From Persicaria tinctoria (Eukaryota; Streptophyta; Magnoliopsida; Caryophyllales; Polygonaceae): DNA of 64,000 nt. The stretch covers positions 15,535,175 to 15,599,174 of the forward strand of contig JBANSL010000018.1 in assembly GCA_037127255.1 (NCBI GenBank), read 5' to 3'. Within the stretch, counting starts at the first letter, position 1. Every line of letters starts with the position of its first letter. A program made the translations under genes and the position numbers. Positions 56,919 through 64,000 of the stretch are shown piece by piece. Below the pieces are notes generated by a model. The model saw only the letters and a program-made list of their open reading frames with translations. It made no database searches and had not been told where the DNA came from.

Positions 56919-57658
56919 CTATGTTACACGGAAACGGAAACGGAAACCGGAAGAGAAACGGAAACGGAAACGGGGAAACGACAATCCAAATTTGATAGGA
57001 AACGGAAACGTCGAGGAAATGACAATATGAATTATATGTTCATTTAAAGGTCTAAATAAGAGCAATAAACATATCACCAAGTTATACACGTAGAATGCAA
57101 CATTAGGCTACAAATTGAAATGTTCAATACTGTGATATACAATGTCCTTTACTCCATCAGCTGTAGATCGAGTCGGTTTGTTGGCTTTGTTCAACACTAT
57201 GACTTTCGCTAGGACCACTACTCGCATTTGAGGACGACTTAGTTAGAGCGGAGAGGGAGAGAGCACTGAGCAAGTGAGAGTTTACCTGGAGAGCACACCG
57301 AGCAGAGAGAGAGGGTCGCGGGAAGGGAGGAGAGGAGGGAAGACAACAAATGGGAGAGAAGGAGGTGGCAAGGTTAGAGGGAAATGAGAGTTTCAGACGG
57401 GATGAAGCGGAAACATGTTTTAGAGTTTGGTTGTTTATTTTTTTTTCGATTATAAAATTAGTGGAAACGCCATTTGGAAAGGCAGAAATGTTTCTGACCA
57501 AGCGGAAACGGTCAAGGTTTCTGACTTTTCTGGTCAACGAAACGGTCAAAGTTTCTGACATCTCCGAAACGTTTCTGAGGTATTTCCGCGGAGTTTCGGA
57601 GTTTCTTCATATTCAGAAACGGGAAACCGCTATGAGTTGGAGTTTCGGGGTATCATAG
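56919..57658. mobile_element. hAT-type element with 'ggaaac' arrays
   Basis: An exact 8-bp duplication GTTAATTA (56911-56918, 57659-57666) flanks ends CTATGTTACACGGAAACGG and (complement) CTATGATACCCCGAAACTCC. Subterminal 'ggaaacggaaac' tandem words appear near the left end and 'gtttc' words near the right. Inside is a minus-strand open frame (57561-57157) rich in Ser and Leu that I do not recognise. It may be a decayed host or transposon fragment. Confidence 0.88.
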
Positions 57659-57768
57659 GTTAATTATATCCTAACATTTATGGATAGTTGTGTTTAATAT
57701 CCCGACCTTGTAAGATTTCGCGCAATATCCCGAACTTTGGTGTTACTTGTGCTCTCTACCCTACATAA

Positions 57769-60700
57769 TGTAAAGACCGGGAAATTTTATAATATTAAAT
57801 TATTAAAATAGTGATTTATAATCATTCCGATTTCTAAGATTTGGGAGGTTTGGAATTTCCGTCATTGAGCTATTGATGTTATTCTAAATATTTCAAAACG
57901 AGTTCCGACATTATTTAATTGGAAATTTAAAATATGTTATACTCTGCTTTTATATACTGAAAATTTATTAAATTCGGAATTGAAAATTTGAAAATCTTTT
58001 TGAGTCGCGTCGGGATAAGGTCGAGTGAGCAGATTTCAAGTTTATATTCCGGGTATTTGAAATTTGGAGTTTTAGGACCATATTAAATTGTATTCCTTTC
58101 TTTTTCCTTTTCTCCCTTTTCTTTAACACACCCTCTCTCTCTCTCTCTTTGAGCACAGACCTCACGAGATGCCCACCCTCTCTCCTGCAATTTCCCTTTA
58201 CATTGTACAGCTATACCAATTTGTCCTTTTACAGGTCAATTCTCCAACAATTCTCACACCACAATCTCATATTTTCAGAGGAAACAACCAAACCCATTGC
58301 TCTCTCTCTCTCTCTCCCATTTTGTACTCTGAAATCCTCTCTCTCCCATTTGTTCTCTGTACAACCCAGAAACCCCCAAAATGAATCACCATCAGGCCAC
58401 TGTAAACCACACCTTGCTAGCCCCGTTTTCCGATTGCAAAGCCCAGACGCCGAGCCCTCGAAGCCACGTTCACCTCCGTCGCCCCTGTTCCGCCGAGAAA
58501 CCCCGAGCCCCGCAAGAGCACCCCCAAGCCACCAGCGTTGCTTCTCTCGGCCGCCACCAGGCACCACCTTCCTCCTCCTATGGAAACCGAGTAGCAGCAG
58601 CACGACTGGGCGCCACTAAGCTCCTTCCGCCGCGCGCCCCTGAGCCCACCCGAGCCCTCGCAGTGCTGTTTTCCGAGCAGTCGAGCCGAGCCGTATTCGC
58701 CGACGTCCGACCTAGCCAGCACCACCACCCCGGAGCAGCCGGAGTTGCCGATGCCGAGCGCTTCCTTCTCCCTTCCTCTATTCCCTGATTGGGTAATGGC
58801 CAAGTTCGTCTGATTCCGCCTCCGACGCAGCGGGGAGAGCTCCGACGATCCTTCCGGCGGCCTTCGTGTAAAGGCTCGGATTTTTAAATCCTAACTTTTT
58901 ACGAAAAAATGAAAATCAAAATAAATTTTAAAGCGGAATTTAACGGAAAACCCACTAACTCGGATTTTTAACTCTTAAAGCGAATTCCGGTCAAATTTAA
59001 AAAAAAAAATTATTATGCAAATAGATTTTATTCCGCTTTCATAGGCCGAGAATTGGAAAATGATGTTTCGATCTTAATATTAAATTCGGATTAGAAAATT
59101 ATTTTGAACGAGTCGGAATAAGATCGAAAGAGCGGATTCGAGATATATATTATGGACATTTCAAATTTGGTTGGGACCACTCCACTCTTTGCCTTCATCC
59201 TCTCCCATCCTTCTGCCTCTCCTGATTCATTCGGCAGTAACAGCAAAAGCAAACAAACAAAAGTCCCTCTGCCTTTGACCAGCTTAGACATAGCCCTACT
59301 CCCCTCCTCTTTTGCAATTGCAGACTAGCCCAACACCCCTTTTGTTCAATTCAAGACAAATACCCAGTTGTTTCCTTGACTCAACCCAAGAAAGGAAACC
59401 TTATCCTCATTTGACCATCTCCATCTGTTCTTCCAAAAGCTACAACTTTTCCTCCCCCTTTGCTCTCCTTTTCGCTCTCTATCTCGTCTCAAAGAACCCC
59501 AACAACCCCTCTCCTCATTTACCTTTCTCTCTCTCTCTCTCCGACGCCCGAGCCACACCAGAGATGCCCGCATCAGCTCTCCGACGTCTCCCCGGAGCCA
59601 CCGCGCCTCCTCGCCTTTGTTTGTCCGAGCCGCCAGAAACACCAAGCCCCACCCACCTCCTCTCCTTTACTTCTTCGAACCAGCAGCAACAACACCTCCT
59701 GGAGATTCAAGCAGCAGCAGCGGCACTAGAAGTCCCCCCGACGACCGAGACACCGCCCCTCCTTCTCTTCCGCCCCTGTTTTCGAGGCGAGCTTGGTAAG
59801 TCTTGTCTTTCCTTTCTTTCGACCCCCAAGCTTGCGAAAGGTTTCACCTTTATGACTCCCACCTTTGACCTAGGTCCGAGACAAGCATTTCGAGCCCCCC
59901 GACGAGCTCCGACGAATCTCCGACGACGATTTTCGGCGAGCTCCGAACCCTCCTTCTTACCTTGTTCCATCTCTTGTGTGCTCATGTGTTCCTATTTCCT
60001 TGCTTGGTCGGAGAGAGTGAGTGAGGGCGGGTCGAGAGCGTGAGCGATCTTGAAGTTCGGCGAGATCGAGAGCGAGCAAGAGACCAGGGAGTGTGAGTGG
60101 TGTGAGAGAGTGAGCGGGAGCGCACCTGGGGAGACGGAGGCGCTAACCGAAGTGCGAGATGGCGAGGGATAGCGGTGCGAGCAACAACGACGGACCTCCG
60201 GGCTCCCTGACGAACAGCCATGGCGGATCGAAGCAGGAGGAAGAAGACCAGGCGGGTCCCGCGTCTCCACCTTGGCGTCCAAGTCAGCACAACCGGCCCC
60301 ACTCCTGCTTTCCCACGACGGCAGAATTGGAAGAATGGGAGATTGAAGGCCTGGGCCTAATGGTTTGGGCCTATTTGGTTATAAAGGGTTTCGGTATTGG
60401 GTTTAAAATAAAGGGGAGAGGGGTCTGTTTTGGTACTTGGCAAAAGAAGGGGATTCTGTTGGGGTTTTAAGCAAAGGCGATGCTCGATTTTGGATTTTAT
60501 AAAATGAAGGAGTCGGTTTTGGTCATTTTAAAAGGGATGATTTTTATAAATAAAAATGGTTGGGATTTTTTTTAAGAGATTTGGAAATATTTTATGGAAG
60601 TAATTAATAAATGGTATTTAAAATATTATATAATATTAATTGAGATTTAGAATATAAAATATTATTATTGAGATATAATACTATGGTGATTAAAACAAAA

Positions 60701-62227
60701 ATAATATTATGAGACTTGGATTTTAGAAAAAGGAATTTGATGAACATTTTCCAATGACGGAATTTCTAACTAGTCAACTCGGGTTTCAAAACGGGTTTCG
60801 GGACTAACTCGGAAATTATGTACTCGATGACTAACTAGCATGATTGGTGTGATGATTGTCTAATATCCTGATTTGTGCGGACTAATGGCATGATTGGTTG
60901 ACTAATAGCATGATGAAATGTTAAGATTATTTATCGTTAACTTATGCGTTGAGATATGATGAATATGACGCACTTGAGCTATATGATATGCAAATATATG
61001 GTTATGAATATATGAATGTGGTTCAATGGAATGATGAGAACGATATGGTATTGTGGAATGTGGCATCATGATGAGTGGTTGAACTTGATGTGATGATGAT
61101 TGCGATATGATTGTTATTCTCGTTAAATGATGTGTGCTTGAATGCTTGAATGATTAGACGTAGACTTATATATATGTTCTGATATGTATCTAGGTAATAC
61201 CTTGTGATTATGAATGATGGATGTTGGATCCTCTATTATGTTGTTCTGCATAGCCAGGTGAGTTCCTATATGAGCTCACTCAGATTCGAAAAGAGATCTC
61301 CCTACTTGTAGCCATGTGCATACTAGGTGCTTGCATTCATAATAAAGCATGCCATGTAGTATCCTGCTAGGATTGCACTCATGATTGAGCATTTGTTTAC
61401 TCATTGCTTTTGTAAACAGAACGACCGTTATCTGTGAAGTAACTAGAGTCATTGCTAGGGTTATAGGACGACCTAGTCTCATCGGGTCCCGTCCTGAGTC
61501 AATCGAGTCATGGACTTCCTTATATTATGAGATGCCTGCGGGCTTTATTGTGGAGCGGGTTGGGCATGCGTGCCGCCCGATTATGATAGAATGCATTCAC
61601 GAGCTGGCCAGTCTCCGCCCTATTGGAAGGGGGTGGAGGTAGGAGAGGGATATACCACTTGGTATTCGGTGCTAAGGCCTTATTATATTTATGCACTTGA
61701 TCTTAGGACCATGCTAGTGTGTTAATATTATGTCTTGCATCTAGAAGCATCTTTATTAGGACTAGCGTGTGTATGTGTCTGCTTGTTTGGGATTATATTG
61801 CGTAGGGCTTCGATCTGACACCGCCCCGCATACATATTTTTTTAGGTTTGTTTTGCAGCATGATTGTTCCTTGCTTCTATAACGTGGGAACTCTCTTGGG
61901 CGATTGCAAAGAAATGGTCTAACCTTAGATTTCGATAAATACGCTTATTTATTTGGTTTTGACCCAGCTCTGCCGTGGCACCCTCTTGTATTTCACCTTG
62001 ATTCTATTATTTGCATGACTATTGGTTTTCCATGTTTAGACTTATGACAGGTACAGGGGACTTCCCCGGGGATTCCAACGATCCCTTTGAATTTTGGGTA
62101 TGAAATCCCACTTGAAAATGTTAGAGTAGAATTTCAAACCTTCAACCTGTACTCAGGGCGCAAGATCCTAACGAGGGGTTTCATCCCTCGAAACGTAACC
62201 CGGGAATCATAATCCCGGGCTGTTACA
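57769..62227 (+). repeat. very long 5' LTR of a Ty3/Gypsy element (Tekay/Del-like)
   Basis: It starts TGTAAAGACCGGG and ends GGCTGTTACA, right before a methionine-tRNA-type primer site, so the borders fit an LTR of about 4.46 kb. Plant chromoviruses of the Tekay/Del group have such long LTRs with this kind of start. It contains GC-rich, proline-rich open frames (58381-58788 and 59312-60043) that mimic genes but lie within the repeat. The partner LTR is outside the window, so the call rests on the two ends and the primer site. Confidence 0.62.
57963..60030. repeat. internal duplication inside the long LTR
   Basis: The stretch 57963-58075 ('aaattcggaattgaaaattt', then 'aaggtcgagtgagcagattt') matches 59084-59175 ('aaattcggattagaaaatta', then 'aagatcgaaagagcggattc'). 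Each is followed by pyrimidine-rich then GC-rich proline-coding DNA. The offset is about 1.12 kb. Confidence 0.6.
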
Positions 62228-62231
62228 AAGA

Positions 62232-62248
62232 TGGCATCAGAGCTCAGG
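62232..62248 (+). other. primer binding site of the Gypsy element
   Basis: TGGCATCAGAGCTCAGG four bases after the LTR end, one base different from the usual TGGTATCAGAGC start complementary to methionine tRNA. Confidence 0.7.
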
Positions 62249-64000
62249 TTATGCAAACCGAGTATGATAGGTTGAAGTGGTTTTGGAAATGGCCCAAGGT
62301 TTTCAAATGTTTTTCCAAAATGTTTTAGAAAGGGCAAAATGAATTTAATATGGCTAACTCAAATGGACTAAATATGAACTTGACTCAATAAATCCGGTAA
62401 TCAAACAAAGGGAAACGAAGGGGTAGTAAAGGCGCTAGACCATCCCTATTGGATGTAGTTGGGAACGGGTAGGCAAAATATAGCTTGTTCTTTTACAGGT
62501 GGACTTGAAGACTCCAAGGAACCCGAAAGTTGGAGTGACATGGGTTAGGAGGCCGTGAGGTATTTGGCACTCTGGCCAGCCGTCCCTCGAAGGGCGGCAT
62601 AGATCGTTTATGTGATTATAGACACTATATCCAATTGGGCCCGAGGGCGATCCTCCTTGAAGAAGATCATATTAATCACGTTGATTGCTTCCATGCTGAG
62701 TGCTATTGTGCTTAGGATAGAGAACTAATTAGTATGCCTTGACTTGAATCATGTATTGAATAACTGTGCAAACGGGATAGTGGGAGAATACCTTGTTCTT
62801 CTGTCATTGGAACTCCTGTCTTGTCGAAATAGCTCTTCCACAATTCAAACCCCTGATGATTCTGACTTCGTCAACCGTCCCACCAAAACATTTAGGCATG
62901 TTAGCAAGGGTCGAAGAGCATCCGCTCTCCCCGTTTCGAGTCCTGTTTTGTATCCCACCACCAATGCTTTTATCAAGTCTCGTACCTTAGGTTGGTGTCT
63001 TCCACGAGAAAATTTGGGTCGGTCAACTAGATACTTCTGGGGGTGTGTCGGATATGGGAAATTCATGAGTGTTTTAGGGAGGGTGATCAATGAAACAATT
63101 TCGAGTTGGAAGTGATTGTCTTATGAAGTTATCCTTCTCGATTCCTATACTTGTCAACTGTGTCTTCTTACCACAAGAGTCTAAACACAAATTATACCCT
63201 CTCATCTCGTAAACAGTGTGAATGTCCTTGTGTCATACCGAGCGAGTCATACTAGCGTCCCACGGGGAAACAAGGTGATGAGTCGGTGATTGCCCTTAGA
63301 GAATTCTATTTGGTTATAATAGTGGGCCCCCCTCTTGTGATTGTATGACATGATGTGTTGGTATATTTCAGCATGACTTGTCTGATAACTTGCATGATTG
63401 CATTTATGAACGAATATATATGTGTCAAATCTATGAATTTCCATCATTGTTACTCTCCCTTGAATTAGGTCCATGATAGTGTGGTCAACCCTCTTCGTAT
63501 GAGTGCCATGAGAAATGAATTTCTGAGTATGTTAAGTTAATCAAATTGAACCTCATTGACTATATATTTTCTTAATGAGTGTTGATAGTATCATGTAGGA
63601 TATACATCTCCTAATTATTGACCATCATGCATCTATGTGCCATACTTGTCATACTACATGTATATGGTTGTATTGGATGTGATAGTTGCTATGCCCAAAT
63701 GACTTAACCATACCCCTTGACACGATTATTAGAGTGCATCTTAACATGCTTACCTGGAACCCACATTGTTTTGACCTACTTATGTGTACACTAAGTGAGT
63801 AATGAATCATACATGTGATATCCTATAATGCTCGCTATGTGATAGAGTCTATTTTAGTCATGTATTTTGCATATTATATTAGGTAATTTTCATACATATT
63901 TTACCTATTTTATAGTTAATTTGTATTATTTGGTTTTTGGAGTCTACACCAGTGTTTTTATATATTTCAGGTATTTAAGGGCTGGATCGTATGAGTCGGA
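62249..64000 (+). mobile_element. start of the Gypsy internal region, cut by the window edge
   Basis: Leader region after the primer site. No gag, zinc knuckle, protease or reverse transcriptase motif is visible in any plus-strand frame up to 64000. The open frame 62744-63115 has no recognisable domain. The coding part, if present, must lie beyond the window. Confidence 0.5.

Noticed and set aside
58381..60043. Proline-rich frames of 135 and 243 codons that resemble first exons of genes.
   Set aside because: They lie within a repeat bounded by LTR-like ends, lack known domains, and are similar to each other's surroundings. Treated as part of the LTR.
1..64000. tRNA, snoRNA or microRNA genes.
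   Set aside because: I looked for tRNA-like A/B boxes and for isolated hairpins with miRNA-like stems. The only strong foldbacks belong to MITEs, the 29944 palindrome and the intron inverted repeat. No intact tRNA gene was recognised by eye.
1..64000. A biosynthetic gene cluster or a new defence system.
   Set aside because: PSY and the acyl-activating enzyme are 42 kb apart with unrelated genes and repeats between them, and no further pathway genes are present.

Overview
This is a stretch of nuclear DNA from a flowering plant, a eudicot and probably an asterid. The basis for this is AT-rich intergenic DNA, many short introns with GT...AG borders, plant-only genes (phytoene synthase, auxin response factor 8), plant transposons of nearly every class, and an old insertion of chloroplast DNA. 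The species cannot be named from the sequence alone.

Layout. 1-5.3 kb is AT-rich intergenic DNA with five miniature inverted-repeat elements (MITEs) and a decayed chloroplast insertion (about 2.56-3.17 kb) that includes part of the 16S rRNA gene. 5.3-8.8 kb holds phytoene synthase (PSY, + strand, six coding exons, 412 aa) with two G-boxes upstream and a leader intron. About 300 bp past its stop lies a nearly complete but broken Ty1/Copia retrotransposon (9105-15305, target duplication GAAAA). 17.7-23.4 kb holds ARF8 (- strand, 14 exons, 816 aa) with an intact miR167 target site and one GC-AG intron. 23.4-30.5 kb is intergenic: a Helitron, Tourist/Harbinger and Stowaway elements, a LINE fragment, a perfect 41-bp palindrome.

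31.6-33.0 kb holds intronless DPH1 (- strand, diphthamide synthesis). 34.0-35.5 kb holds a two-exon gene for a 73-residue one-pass membrane protein of a conserved but uncharacterised plant family. 35.6-42.2 kb is repeats, including an RTE LINE end, a Mutator-like MITE inserted into an older MITE, and a non-autonomous LTR retrotransposon (39046-42201) with a large minisatellite inside. 42.57-45.5 kb is the 3' part of a Helitron on the - strand carrying a multi-exon, frameshifted RPA70-like gene. 46.4-49.3 kb has unidentified gene fragments and LINE ends. 50.3-53.6 kb is an acyl-activating enzyme (two exons, 552 aa) whose core promoter is tandemly repeated. 53.6-57.7 kb is a cluster of three hAT-type elements and a Helitron. 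From 57.77 kb on lies one very long LTR (about 4.5 kb) of a Ty3/Gypsy element and the start of its internal region, which runs off the window.

The five intact genes (PSY, ARF8, DPH1, the small membrane protein, AAE) belong to unrelated processes: carotenoid synthesis, auxin response, translation-factor modification, unknown, and CoA-thioester formation. I see no gene cluster or new defence or metabolic system. The less ordinary material lies in the mobile DNA (Helitron-borne RPA gene, minisatellite LTR element, nested MITEs) and in gene details (GC-AG intron, duplicated TATA-bearing promoter unit, exon echoes in PSY introns, PSY leader uORF). Element borders were set by reading terminal repeats and target duplications by eye.
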